This document shows, piece after piece, positions 16,904 through 25,354 of a DNA stretch of 36,900 nt. The stretch's first letter is position 1; every line of letters starts with the position of its first letter. The notes beneath the pieces were generated by a model. It was not told where the DNA came from. It worked only from the letters and a program-made list of their open reading frames with translations, and made no database searches. The DNA comes from Pseudomonadota bacterium (GTDB taxonomy: Bacteria; Myxococcota_A; Polyangia; Polyangiales; Polyangiaceae): the NCBI GenBank assembly GCA_023460875.1, contig JAEWOQ010000454.1, forward strand, positions 1-36,900. The letters run 5' to 3'. Position numbers and translations under genes: made by a program.

Positions 16904-16908
16904 AGGAG
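16904..16908 (+). promoter_or_regulatory. Ribosome-binding site for the GT2 gene at 16914
   Basis: AGGAG sits 5 bases before the ATG. The 135-bp gap between this gene and the divergent phosphatase-superfamily gene should hold promoters for both, but no convincing -35/-10 pair was recognised. Confidence 0.55.
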
Positions 16909-16913
16909 CCACG

Positions 16914-17831
16914 ATGAAGAACGCGCCCAAGGTCAGCATCGGCATCCCCGTATTCAACGGAGAGAACTTCCTGGAGTCGGCCCTACGCTCCGTCCTCGCT
17001 CAGACCTTCGAGGACTTCGAGCTGATCATCTCGGACAACGCCTCGACGGATCGGACCGCGGACATCTGCGAGCAGTACGCCTCCCAGGACGGCCGGGTGC
17101 TGTACCTGAGGCAACCCGCGAACCTCGGCGCCCAGCCCAATTACAACCTCCTGGTGGGCCAAGCGCGTGGACGCTACTTCAAGTGGGCCGCTCACGATGA
17201 CATCCTCGCGCCCACCCTCCTCGAGCGCTGCGTCGACGTGCTGGACACACACCCACGGGTCACGCTCGCCTACCCCCGCGCGGAGGTGATCGACACTCAC
17301 GGCCGCACCATCGAACGCTACGACGTGCACCTCGAGACAGACTCCGAGGACGCTGGCGTGCGCTTTCGTGAGCTCCTGCTCTCCTGGCATCGCTGCTACG
17401 AGATCTTCGGGGTGTTCCGGAAGGACGCCCTGGCCCAGACGGATCTCTTCGACACCTTCTGGGGAGCGGACCGCACGCTGCTCCAGGAGGTCGCCTTGCT
17501 GGGGCCCTTCCACGAAGTCCCGGACTACCTGTTCTTCCCTCGAAGCCACCCCGAACAATCGATCACGAAGCTCCGCGGCAAAGACGTGGCTCGCACCTAC
17601 TGGAGCGACATGCGCAGCACCGGCCGCATCGTGCTGCCCGCCTGGAACGTGATGTTCGGCAACCTGCGGCTCGTCCACAAAGCAGACCTGCCCCTCGGCG
17701 AGAAGGCGCGCCTGTGTGGCTACGTCGGCAACTGGGTGGGTCAGCACTGGAGCGACCTCGCGCGGGACGTCACCCGCGCCACCCGCGCTGCGGCGTCGCG
17801 CCCGGCGCCTCCACCGCGCCTGGGGCCCTGA
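16914..17831 (+). CDS. Glycosyltransferase family 2 protein
   Basis: This 305-residue GT-A transferase opens with VSIGIPVFNGENFLESALRSV, typical of GT2, followed by ISDNASTDRT. The metal-binding acidic motif is HDD within KWAAHDDILAP (about 99-109). The segment ADRTLLQEVALLGPF in the second half matches the acceptor-side region of capsule-type GT2 enzymes. It has no transmembrane helix and should work at the inner leaflet. It has a clear AGGAG site upstream. The next gene starts 77 bp downstream on the same strand. Donor and linkage are not predictable. Confidence 0.92.
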   Translation: MKNAPKVSIGIPVFNGENFLESALRSVLAQTFEDFELIISDNASTDRTADICEQYASQDGRVLYLRQPANLGAQPNYNLLVGQARGRYFKWAAHDDILAPTLLERCVDVLDTHPRVTLAYPRAEVIDTHGRTIERYDVHLETDSEDAGVRFRELLLSWHRCYEIFGVFRKDALAQTDLFDTFWGADRTLLQEVALLGPFHEVPDYLFFPRSHPEQSITKLRGKDVARTYWSDMRSTGRIVLPAWNVMFGNLRLVHKADLPLGEKARLCGYVGNWVGQHWSDLARDVTRATRAAASRPAPPPRLGP

Positions 17832-17850
17832 ACGACGGCCCGTGACGGCT

Positions 17851-17874
17851 CCTTCTCCGCCACCTTCTCCGCCA
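17851..17874. repeat. Two perfect 12-bp tandem repeats between GT2 and GT4
   Basis: CCTTCTCCGCCA occurs twice in a row, followed by a partial third copy. It lies in the 77-bp pyrimidine-rich gap between the GT2 stop and the GT4 start at 17909. That start lacks a Shine-Dalgarno sequence. Confidence 0.75.
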
Positions 17875-17908
17875 CCCGAACCTTCCATCGTACCACGCCC
17901 AGCCAATC

Positions 17909-19177
17909 ATGCGCATCCTGAGCGTCTGCAATCTCTTCCCGCCCTACGTGCTGGGAGGTAACGAGGTTCGCCTGCGCGAGGTCCTCGAGCGGCTTCGGTC
18001 GCAGCACGAGGTCCACGTCCTCACGAGCGCTCCGCCGCGCGACGTCGAGGCCCTGGCCGAGCCGTGGATCACCCGCGAGCTCGTCCAGGCAGTGCCTTAC
18101 CCGCACCCCATCACGGATCGCAGGCTGTACCTCGCACGAGAGCTCGTGGTCAGCGCGCTGAACTACACCACCACGCTCCGGGTCATCGACGAGTTCGCGC
18201 CCGACGTGGTCTATGTGAGCGACACCAAGCGCACGTTCCTCGGTCCCGCCCACGCGGCGCAGCGCTCGCAGCTGCCGCTCGTCTGGGACATCACCGATCT
18301 GTCCCTTCTGGCGTACAAACGCCGCCAGGGGCTACGCCGTTGGGCGCCGTGGTCTCACCTGGACGGGCTGAGCTTTCGGTACCCGATCGCGATCTCGCGC
18401 TTCATCCGTGATGAGCTCATTCGCCACGAAGTGCTGGAGCCGGTCGCCGACGACGACGGCTACATCACGCAGGGTGTGGATCTCTCACGCTTCGCCGTCG
18501 ACGAGCCCAGCGTCAGCGACGGTCCGGCCCACCGCGTCCTCTTCGTCGGGACGCTGATCGAGGACAAGGGGGCGCACGTCGTGCTGCGCGCCCTCGAGCG
18601 CCTCGTGCGTCATGAGCCCCCGGGCCACCCGGGCTATCGTCTGACCGTGTGCGGAGACAGCGGCGACGACGCTTACAAGGGGCGGCTCCGCGCCTTCGTG
18701 GAGAGCCACGGTCTCGGAGAGCGTGTGGCCTTCCTGGGGCGCGTACCGCCGCAGGAGGCCGCGCAGCTGTACCGCAGCCACGATGCCTTCGTGTTCTCGT
18801 CCATCTGGCCAGAGCCGTTCGCGACGACGCCGCTCGAGGCGATGGCCTCCGGATGTCCTGTCGTTGGTACGCCTGTGGGCGGCCAGATCGACTTCTTCCG
18901 GCATGATGAGAACTGCCTCACCTACCGACCAGACAGTGATCTGGAGCTGGCGGATCGCCTGCGGGTTCTGGCGGATCCCGCGCGACGACGACGCCTCGCC
19001 GCTCATGCCCTCGCGGAGGTCAAGGCCAAATTCGACGTGCGCGACTACGTCCGTCGCATCGAGGAGATCCTCCTGGAAGCAGCGGAGCGGCCCAACCGTC
19101 AGACCATGAACACGTCACGGCTCATCGCCGGAGCAGCAGGACCGACGAGTCAGAGCCCGGGGCCTGCCTCGCGATGA
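17909..19177 (+). CDS. Glycosyltransferase family 4 protein
   Basis: This 422-residue GT-B enzyme starts with MRILSVCNLFPPYVLGGNEVR, the usual Gly-rich GT4 opening. YVSDTKRTFLG and PLVWDITDLSLL fill the N-terminal half. The C-terminal domain has VLFVGTLIEDKGAHVVLRAL, then the E-x7-E signature in WPEPFATTPLEAMASG. No ribosome-binding site is visible before the ATG, so expression may depend on coupling to the GT2 gene 77 bp upstream. The last codons run into a tandem-repeat tract, and the stop TGA (19175-19177) is inside the first repeat. The C-terminal tail after residue 395 is Ser/Thr/Gly-rich and unlikely to be folded. Confidence 0.92.
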   Translation: MRILSVCNLFPPYVLGGNEVRLREVLERLRSQHEVHVLTSAPPRDVEALAEPWITRELVQAVPYPHPITDRRLYLARELVVSALNYTTTLRVIDEFAPDVVYVSDTKRTFLGPAHAAQRSQLPLVWDITDLSLLAYKRRQGLRRWAPWSHLDGLSFRYPIAISRFIRDELIRHEVLEPVADDDGYITQGVDLSRFAVDEPSVSDGPAHRVLFVGTLIEDKGAHVVLRALERLVRHEPPGHPGYRLTVCGDSGDDAYKGRLRAFVESHGLGERVAFLGRVPPQEAAQLYRSHDAFVFSSIWPEPFATTPLEAMASGCPVVGTPVGGQIDFFRHDENCLTYRPDSDLELADRLRVLADPARRRRLAAHALAEVKAKFDVRDYVRRIEEILLEAAERPNRQTMNTSRLIAGAAGPTSQSPGPASR

Positions 19178-19241
19178 GCCGCGCCGAGCGATGAGCCGCG
19201 CCGCGCGATGAGCCGCGCCGAGCGATGAGCCTGCCTCGCGC
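19174..19241. repeat. 17-bp tandem repeats overlapping the GT4 stop
   Basis: Units at 19174-19190 and 19208-19224 are identical (ATGAGCCGCGCCGAGCG), 19191-19207 differs by one base, and 19225-19241 is a degenerate fourth. A 12-bp direct repeat, GCCTGCCTCGCG, flanks the array (19162-19173 and 19229-19240). Each unit begins with ATGA and the period is not a multiple of three. Confidence 0.85.
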
Positions 19242-19248
19242 TCGGCGC
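19215..19248. terminator. Possible bidirectional hairpin between convergent GT4 and flippase genes
   Basis: A 10-bp perfect stem, GCGCCGAGCG (19215-19224) paired with CGCTCGGCGC (19239-19248), encloses a 14-base loop. It is built from the last tandem repeat and lies between two convergent genes. No T-tract follows on either strand, so intrinsic termination is only a possibility. Confidence 0.4.
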
Positions 19249-19260
19249 CTCCTCGCCGTT

Positions 19261-20853
19261 TCAGCGCGCCATCGCGCGCTGGAGGCGACCGCGCAGGCGC
19301 GCCGCCACGTACTGTCGCTCCTCGGGCGCGACGCCGAGCCACCAGAACGCCACCCAGAACACGGCGACGTTGATTGCCTCGATGAGCGCCACCTCCCACA
19401 AGGAGTCCACGAGCCACACCTGCCGCAACGAGTGCTGCACCGCCACCATCGCCAGGCACGGGAGGACGCTGGGGAGCAGGGTCTGCCGGTAAAAGGAGAC
19501 CAAGGTGACTCCGAAGCGCGCCCGCATGCGCGGCTGGACGAGGCACACGTCGGTGGCGAGCGGACCGACGAGCGAGGCCGCCGCCACGCCGACCAGCCCG
19601 AAATCCACTACGAGCCCTACGGACAGCCCCAAGTTCATCACCTGCCCGAGGATCATCGCGAAGGCGAGGAACCGCTGATCGCCGCACATGCTGAGCTGAC
19701 TCTGTGAGTTCCCATGAACCAGTGACCCCATGCTGGCGAGCAGGAGCAGCTGCATTGGGACGATCGTCCCCTCGAACTCCGGCCCCATCCAGGCCAGTAC
19801 GAGCGGGCGCGCCAGGACGGCGCAGCCGATGAGCAGCGGCGTGGCGAACGCCACCGTGAACCGCGTCCCCGTGAGCCACACGCGGACCAGCTTCTCTTTG
19901 GCTCCGGCGCTGTGGAGCTCTGCCACCACCGGCGTCAGCGTACGGGTGATCTGGATGCAGAACGTCCTGGCCTCGTCGGTCACCCGGAGACCGATGGCGT
20001 AGACCGCGACCGCGGTCAGCGGCAGGGCGCTCTTCACGACGAAGGTGTCCACCCGCGAGCCGATGAGCGCCGCCAGCTGGATCAGCATGAGATAGAAGGA
20101 GAAGCCCCAGATCTCTCGCAGCACGCTCCAGTCGAAGTGCCTTGGGGCGACGCTCACCTCGCGTCGCATCGTCGTGACGCAATGGACCGCCACCAAGATC
20201 GCCGGCAAGAGGGTGGCGATCCAGTTCAGCCACGCGAACGTCCCGAGGCTCGGGCTCCTGGGGAGGACCAGGAGGACGGCGGTGAAGTAAATGAGATTGG
20301 TCCCGATGTGATACGCGTTCGCCAGCCACGTCTTCTGGTCTCCCACCAGCACGCCACGAAACATCGCCAGCGGGAGCTTCAACAAGAACCCGGAAGCGGC
20401 CACCAGGAACACGATCTCTGCCGTGGACCTGAGCTGGAGCGGCAGCTCGAACAGGGAGTCGAAGTTCTGGTAGAGGGAGAACGAGACGGCCGCCAGCACG
20501 CTCGACTGGGCGACGAAGACCCAGAACAGCGTGCAGATCACGCGACGGAGCCTGGCTGGATCGCGCTTCCCGCGAGCATCCGCCACGTACTTCACCACGG
20601 ACGTACCGAAGCCGAGGTCGATCAGCGCGAATAGGCTCACTACGGCCCAAATCAAGCTCCAGAGGCCCCATTCCTCCTTCCCGACCGTATGAACCACAAA
20701 GGGAATGAGGATGAGGAACACGACGGCGTCGACCGCCCTGTCCACCTGGCTAGTCACGGTGTTGACGACGATGCGTTTCAGTCCGAGACGCTTCGAGTCG
20801 CTCGGCGTCATCGCGGGACGGCTCGGGGCTTCCGAATCATCGGCTTTCGACAT
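19261..20853 (-). CDS. Wzx-type oligosaccharide flippase (MOP superfamily)
   Basis: This polytopic inner-membrane protein has 530 residues from ATG 20853. Roughly 12-14 hydrophobic segments are seen. The N-terminal pattern is that of Wzx/RfbX proteins: an early amphipathic LKRIVVNTVTSQVDRAVDAVVFLILIPF-like start, GKEEWGLWSLIWAVVSLFALIDLGFG and later SRVDTFVVKSALP. It should flip undecaprenyl-diphosphate-linked repeat units to the periplasm, the step before Wzy/Wzz assembly. A GTG at 20886 would add 11 residues. The ATG was preferred because GAGG lies upstream, though 14 bases away. The gene stands alone on the minus strand between two plus-strand glycosyltransferase runs. Confidence 0.88.
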   Translation of the reverse strand: MSKADDSEAPSRPAMTPSDSKRLGLKRIVVNTVTSQVDRAVDAVVFLILIPFVVHTVGKEEWGLWSLIWAVVSLFALIDLGFGTSVVKYVADARGKRDPARLRRVICTLFWVFVAQSSVLAAVSFSLYQNFDSLFELPLQLRSTAEIVFLVAASGFLLKLPLAMFRGVLVGDQKTWLANAYHIGTNLIYFTAVLLVLPRSPSLGTFAWLNWIATLLPAILVAVHCVTTMRREVSVAPRHFDWSVLREIWGFSFYLMLIQLAALIGSRVDTFVVKSALPLTAVAVYAIGLRVTDEARTFCIQITRTLTPVVAELHSAGAKEKLVRVWLTGTRFTVAFATPLLIGCAVLARPLVLAWMGPEFEGTIVPMQLLLLASMGSLVHGNSQSQLSMCGDQRFLAFAMILGQVMNLGLSVGLVVDFGLVGVAAASLVGPLATDVCLVQPRMRARFGVTLVSFYRQTLLPSVLPCLAMVAVQHSLRQVWLVDSLWEVALIEAINVAVFWVAFWWLGVAPEERQYVAARLRGRLQRAMAR

Positions 20854-20987
20854 TGCACGTAGTGCTTCCTCGCGGCCGATGGGCACGATTCCACGAGCCG
20901 AGGAGAGCTCGGGCGATTCCGAAGGGCGCCTTATCCCGAGCCATCGAGCCGACGTCTGCTGGCATCATCTACGGCGTCCCTGAGACC

Positions 20988-20992
20988 GGAGG
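20988..20992 (+). promoter_or_regulatory. Ribosome-binding site fixing the GTG start at 21001
   Basis: GGAGG lies 8 bases before the GTG and supports this non-ATG start for the GT4 gene. Confidence 0.6.
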
Positions 20993-21000
20993 TTAGTCAG

Positions 21001-22182
21001 GTGCGGATTGTATTCACTTTGGGGGGAACCGACGCCGGCAAGTCCGGGCTCGGCAGCTACGTCAATGCGGTGCTGCCCGAGCTCCGAGTCATCACCGCCC
21101 AGGAAGGCGTCGAGCTCGTGGCGCTCGGCTCCGCGGCGGAGCTCGAGTCCTATGCCGCGGCGCTGGTCGGTGTCCCGACGCTCACCGCTCCGCGCTGGAC
21201 CGCATCGCCGGGGCCGAGCGCGCTCTGGTACCTGGCGGCCGCCGGCCGAGCCGCGAAGCTGACCGCGGAGGACGTGATCCTCTACTCCGCGGCCAACCGG
21301 CGCTTCGGCGCCTTCAACGGCGGTCCTTCGGTCGCGGTCGTGCACGACCTGGCCCAGATGCATGTCCCGGGCAAGTACGACGCCTTGCGCATGGCGTACG
21401 TCCGCTACGGCCTGCTGTCCTTACTCAAGCGGGCGTCACGACTCGTGGCGATCAGCGACGCCACGCGCACCGACCTCGTCCACGCTCTCGGCGTGGAGCG
21501 GGGCCTCATCGACGTGGTGCCCAACGGCGTTGACGCCACGCGCTTCGCGCCTCGAGGGCCGGACGACCCTGACTCCATCGAGGTGCGGCGGCGCCTCGGG
21601 CTCGCCTCCCCCTACCTGCTCTACCCCGCGCGCCTGGAGCTGCCCGCCAAAAACCACCTACGGCTGTTGCGCGCCTTCGCCCGCTCCCGAGTCAGCAACT
21701 CGCACCAGCTCGTCCTCGTCGGCGCGGACTGGGGCGCACGGGCGGCCATCGCTGACGCGATCACGACCCATGGGTTGGGAGCGCACGTGAAGGTCTGCGG
21801 CTACGTCGATGACACGTCGATCGCGCCGCTCGTCGGGGGGGCCGACGGCGTGGTCATGGTCGGCCTCTGTGAGGGCTTCGGGCTGCCGGCGCTCGAGGCG
21901 CTCGCCGCGGGGAGGCCAGTGTGCGCATCGAACACGGGCGCCTTACCCGAGGTCGTCGGCGACCTGGGCGCGCTCTGCGATCCGTTCAGCGTCGACTCCA
22001 TCGCCGACGCGCTCGACCGGGTCGCCTTCGATCATGAGTACCGAGCGCTCTGCGCGCGACGCGGGCCCGAGCTCGCTCGGACCCGCACCTGGGCTCGCAC
22101 CGCCGAGGGACTGTATCGATCCTGCCGTCAGGCGGTCGTCGCCAGGAGGAGCTCCTCACCACAGGAGGCAGCGGCGGAGTGA
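21001..22182 (+). CDS. Glycosyltransferase family 4 protein
   Basis: This 393-residue GT-B protein starts at GTG behind GGAGG. The N-terminus reads MRIVFTLGGTDAGKSGLGSY; the TDAGKSG stretch looks like a P-loop but lacks GxxxxGK[ST] spacing and is in the usual Gly-rich GT4 loop position. VAVVHDLAQMHVPGKY, VPNGVD, LYPARLELPAKNHLRLLRA and the E-x7-E motif in LCEGFGLPALEALAAGRPV are all standard. It resembles mannosyl/rhamnosyl GT1/GT4 transferases. Its stop overlaps the next GTG start by 4 bp, so the two are coupled, and it opens the four-gene plus operon that ends at 25334. Confidence 0.92.
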   Translation: MRIVFTLGGTDAGKSGLGSYVNAVLPELRVITAQEGVELVALGSAAELESYAAALVGVPTLTAPRWTASPGPSALWYLAAAGRAAKLTAEDVILYSAANRRFGAFNGGPSVAVVHDLAQMHVPGKYDALRMAYVRYGLLSLLKRASRLVAISDATRTDLVHALGVERGLIDVVPNGVDATRFAPRGPDDPDSIEVRRRLGLASPYLLYPARLELPAKNHLRLLRAFARSRVSNSHQLVLVGADWGARAAIADAITTHGLGAHVKVCGYVDDTSIAPLVGGADGVVMVGLCEGFGLPALEALAAGRPVCASNTGALPEVVGDLGALCDPFSVDSIADALDRVAFDHEYRALCARRGPELARTRTWARTAEGLYRSCRQAVVARRSSSPQEAAAE

Positions 22183-23366
22183 GAGTCTTATTCGTGCACC
22201 AACGCCTCGGCGACCTCGGCGGCGCCGAGGCCACCGTACGCAGGCTCGGAGAAGGCCTCCGGGCGCGCGGCGTCGCTCTGGGACTCCTCTACGGCGAGCT
22301 GACCGGCAAGGGACACGAGAGGTTCCGCAGCTGCTTCGAGCAGACCTGGTGTTGGGAGGACGGAGCGCTGCCGAGCGCCTTGCGCTGGGGTCCGGACGTC
22401 ACGTTCGTCCACAAACTGGACGACCTCGCCGTGCTCGAGCGGCTCGTGGAGGACGCGCGCCCGCTCGTGCGCATGGTGCACGACCACGACATCTACTGTC
22501 AGCGCCGGCACCGCTACTTGCCCTGGAACCGCGAGATTTGCACCCGGCGCGCCGGATGGGTGTGCGGCGCGCTGTGCGGCGTGGTGCGGGAGGGGACGCG
22601 GCTGCGCTTGGCGTGGCCGGGCGACAAGCTGCGGGAGATCGAGCTCAGTCGCCGCTTCGACCACCACGTGACCGTCAGTGACTACCTGAAGCGCGAGCTC
22701 CTGCTCCACGACTTCGACGAGGATCGCATCACGACGTTGTGGCCGGCGGTGCGCGACGCCGACTCGAGCCACCAGGCGACCTACCGGGAGCCTCTGGTCG
22801 TATTCGCCGGACAGATCCTGCGGGGCAAGGGGGTCGATGTGCTGCTGCAAGCGCTCACCCGCCTGCGAACGCCCGGGTGGCGATGCAGCCTCGTCGGGGA
22901 CGGCTCTTACAAGGGGCGGTGCGAAGAGCTCACCCGTGAGCTCCGTCTTCAGGATCGGGTGACGCTGCCGGGCTGGGTGCCCCAGGACGAGCTGCATCGC
23001 ACCCTGCGGAGCGCTCGCGTGGGCGTCGTGCCCTCCGTGTGGCCGGAGCCCTTGGGGGCCGTCGGCATCGAGATGCTCCGCCATGGGTTGCCTGTGGTGG
23101 GCTTCGACGTCGGCGGGATCTCCGAGTGGCTGAAGGACGGCGTCAACGGCTACCTGGTACCTGTCTTCGATCGCGCTCGCCTCGCCGAGCGCATCGACGC
23201 TCTGCTCGCCGACCCCGAGCTCGCGCGCCGTTTGGGACGGGCGGGGCGCGAACAGGCCGCGGCCTTGTGCGACGAGGAGCGGCACTTCGCGGTCATCCTC
23301 GACATCCTGCGGGGGGTGGTGGAGCGCGGCGCGTCAGCCCCCTCGCGCGCCGCCCAACCCGTCTGA
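22179..23366 (+). CDS. Glycosyltransferase family 4 protein
   Basis: This 395-residue GT-B enzyme begins at a GTG in the overlap GTGA. It opens with MRVLFVHQRLGDLGGAE, the classic GT4 start. A Cys-rich insert (CQRRHRYLPWNREICTRRAG, VCGALCG) follows VHDHDIYC; similar inserts occur in some GT4 proteins. The donor half has VFAGQILRGKGVDVLLQAL and the E-x7-E signature in WPEPLGAVGIEMLRHG, then GLPVVGFDVGGISEWLKDG. It is translated with the preceding GT4, and the nucleotidyltransferase-like gene begins 17 bp downstream. It probably adds a later sugar of the repeat unit. Confidence 0.92.
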   Translation: MRVLFVHQRLGDLGGAEATVRRLGEGLRARGVALGLLYGELTGKGHERFRSCFEQTWCWEDGALPSALRWGPDVTFVHKLDDLAVLERLVEDARPLVRMVHDHDIYCQRRHRYLPWNREICTRRAGWVCGALCGVVREGTRLRLAWPGDKLREIELSRRFDHHVTVSDYLKRELLLHDFDEDRITTLWPAVRDADSSHQATYREPLVVFAGQILRGKGVDVLLQALTRLRTPGWRCSLVGDGSYKGRCEELTRELRLQDRVTLPGWVPQDELHRTLRSARVGVVPSVWPEPLGAVGIEMLRHGLPVVGFDVGGISEWLKDGVNGYLVPVFDRARLAERIDALLADPELARRLGRAGREQAAALCDEERHFAVILDILRGVVERGASAPSRAAQPV

Positions 23367-23383
23367 CCCGCTCTCTGAACGCC

Positions 23384-24427
23384 ATGCCCCGATTCACGGT
23401 CCACGGCAGCGAACGACTCGAGCAGACGATCGCGGCTCAGCTCGGCGCCGTGCGAGACGACCTCCTGAGCGTGCTCCCGAGCAGCTGGCTCGAGTGCCTC
23501 GCGCTCGGGGGCGGCTATGGCCGCGGTGAGGGGGGCGCGGCGCGCATGAGCGACGGGCGTGAAGCACCTCACAACGACTACGATCTCCTGCTGGTCCATC
23601 GCGCAGGTCCGCCCACCGCGGGCGGCTGGGCGGAGCCCCGGGCTCTCTATCGAGCGCTCCGCTCGGTGGAGGCGAAGCACGCCGGGCTGACCGGTCTCCA
23701 CGTCGATATCATGCCCGTCCACCGCGGCCGCGTACGGCGGCTGCCCCCGTCCTTGACCTGGTATGAGCTCGGTCGAGGTCACCGGGTGCTGTGGGGTGAC
23801 GCCCGAACGCTCGATCCTCTCGCGGGGCGGGAGCTCTCTCAGGTGCATCCGACCGAGTGGGGGCGCCTCTTGATGAACCGCGCTGCCGGCCTCACCTTCG
23901 CGCGCTGGCTGCTGAGGGGGGAGCGGTGCGCGCTCGCGGAGGGGGAGGATCCAGACGCCTTCGTCACACGCCAGCTGCAGAAGGCGTGGCTCGCCCTGGG
24001 CGACGTGTGGCTGGCGGATCGCGGTGACTATCATCACCTCGTCTGCACCCGCCTACGCCGCTTCGAGGCCCGCGCGGAGGAGCACCCGGCGTGGGCGGAC
24101 GCGTACCGCGACGCCGTCACCTACAAGCTCGCTCCCGGAGCGCCCCTCGGCCGTCGGAGCCAGCAGGCGCACCTCGCCGAGCTCTCGGAGCTCTACGCGC
24201 CGCTCCTGCTCGAACGCGCCGCCTCGCCACGTCGCCCCGCCGTCGGCCTCTTCGCCACCGTGCGCCACGTCCCGCCAGCTCGTTGGCTGAGCATGAAGCC
24301 CTGGGCGTACCCACGGGAGCGGCTGCGTCGAGCGATCGCCGCCGAGCTGTCCGGTGATCGCGCCGGGTTCGCGGCCCTCGTGCACGGGCCGGCGCGCTTC
24401 ATCCGCCTCTGGAGTCGCTATGGTTGA
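23384..24427 (+). CDS. Nucleotidyltransferase-fold protein of unknown substrate
   Basis: This 347-residue protein is numbered from ATG 23384. Its N-terminal third shows the nucleotidyltransferase (polymerase beta) signature: ALGGGYGRGEGG (G42-G43 and following), the Asp pair D65 and D67 in HNDYDLLLVHR, and a third acidic residue D108 in LHVDIMPV. The catalytic triad therefore appears intact. The rest is largely helical with many Arg, Trp and Leu, and no membrane segment is seen. It sits between two glycosyltransferases in the same operon: 17 bp after one and overlapping the next by 8 bp. A role in the polymer pathway, such as nucleotidylating a sugar or a protein, is inferred from position only. 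No known gene name was recognised. Confidence 0.72.
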   Translation: MPRFTVHGSERLEQTIAAQLGAVRDDLLSVLPSSWLECLALGGGYGRGEGGAARMSDGREAPHNDYDLLLVHRAGPPTAGGWAEPRALYRALRSVEAKHAGLTGLHVDIMPVHRGRVRRLPPSLTWYELGRGHRVLWGDARTLDPLAGRELSQVHPTEWGRLLMNRAAGLTFARWLLRGERCALAEGEDPDAFVTRQLQKAWLALGDVWLADRGDYHHLVCTRLRRFEARAEEHPAWADAYRDAVTYKLAPGAPLGRRSQQAHLAELSELYAPLLLERAASPRRPAVGLFATVRHVPPARWLSMKPWAYPRERLRRAIAAELSGDRAGFAALVHGPARFIRLWSRYG

Positions 24428-25334
24428 TCTGCCCCACCCGATCACCGTCGTCATGCGCAGCTACAACGACGCGCCCCTCCTCCCGCACACGCTGGGCGCC
24501 CTAGACGCCCAAGAGGGCGTGACGAGTCGGCTGTTCATCTTCGAGAGCGCGAGCACCGACGGCTCGAAGGAGCTCTTCGAGCGACATGGCTACGACCGCA
24601 TCGTGCACCTCGAGCCCGGCAGCTATCACTCAGCGACGGTGCTCAATCAAGGCACGGAGTGGGCAGACACGGAGCTCGTCGCCTACGTCAACAGCGACGC
24701 CATCATGATGAGCCGCTCGGTGCTGCGCCTGCTCGCGGACGCCATCGTCGCGAACGACCGCTGCGCCGGCGCCTTCTGTCGACAGATCGTGCGCCCTGAC
24801 GCGACCCCGATGACGCGGCTCGACTATTTCACGGCCTTCGAAAACCGCCATGAGCTCGGGCACTTCGCCGACAAGATGAGCCTCGTGTGCAGCATGGTCC
24901 GTCGCAGCGCCTGGGAGAACAATCGCTTCGATGGCGCCCTCACCTTCTCCGAGGACTACGTGTGGAGCCACCGCGCGCAGCTCCAAGGCTGGCGCCTCCG
25001 CTACGTGCCCGAAGCCGTCGTCGAACACAGCCACAACTATGGGGGCGAGGACCTCTACCGACGTCACTTCGGAGACGCCGCGGCCCTGGCGTGCATCCGC
25101 GCCGGAGCTCCGAGCAGCTCAGCCCTCGGCGGTGTCGTGCTGCCCTGGACCAAGCGCTGCCTGCGAGACGCCTGGCGCCTCGCCCGCATGGGAGCCCTCG
25201 ACGAAGCCTGGCGCCTCCCCGCCTACCGCTGGCCCATGCTGCTCGGAGAGTGGCACGGCGCCCGCGCTGGCTGGCGTCACTTCCGGGGAGAGGGGCGCCG
25301 CGACCCCCAGCCCGTGGTCCCCCGAGTCGACTAG
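24420..25334 (+). CDS. Glycosyltransferase family 2 protein
   Basis: This 304-residue GT-A transferase is numbered from ATG 24420, which overlaps the previous stop by 8 bp; the longer reading from 24354 only adds a non-conserved leader. ITVVMRSYNDAPLLPHTLGAL is the start of the GT2 fold, FESASTDGSKELF follows, and the acidic metal motif lies in AYVNSDAIMM. CSMVRRSAWENNRFDGALTFSEDYVWSHRAQ is the acceptor-side region with a Glu-Asp pair. It is similar in plan to rhamnosyltransferases of the RfbN type, but the donor is uncertain. It is the last gene of the plus operon and converges on the P-loop gene, with 20 bp between them. Confidence 0.9.
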   Translation: MVDLPHPITVVMRSYNDAPLLPHTLGALDAQEGVTSRLFIFESASTDGSKELFERHGYDRIVHLEPGSYHSATVLNQGTEWADTELVAYVNSDAIMMSRSVLRLLADAIVANDRCAGAFCRQIVRPDATPMTRLDYFTAFENRHELGHFADKMSLVCSMVRRSAWENNRFDGALTFSEDYVWSHRAQLQGWRLRYVPEAVVEHSHNYGGEDLYRRHFGDAAALACIRAGAPSSSALGGVVLPWTKRCLRDAWRLARMGALDEAWRLPAYRWPMLLGEWHGARAGWRHFRGEGRRDPQPVVPRVD

Positions 25335-25354
25335 AGCGCCGGACCGCCCAAAGC

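Noticed and set aside
19115..20671. 518-codon minus-strand frame antisense to the GT4 end and within the flippase region
   Set aside because: It shares the strand with the flippase in another frame. Its Arg-rich composition is that of a high-GC shadow.
21010..21045. P-loop-like GGTDAGKSG at the start of the GT4 at 21001
   Set aside because: The spacing does not match Walker A, and the position is the Gly-rich loop of GT4 enzymes.
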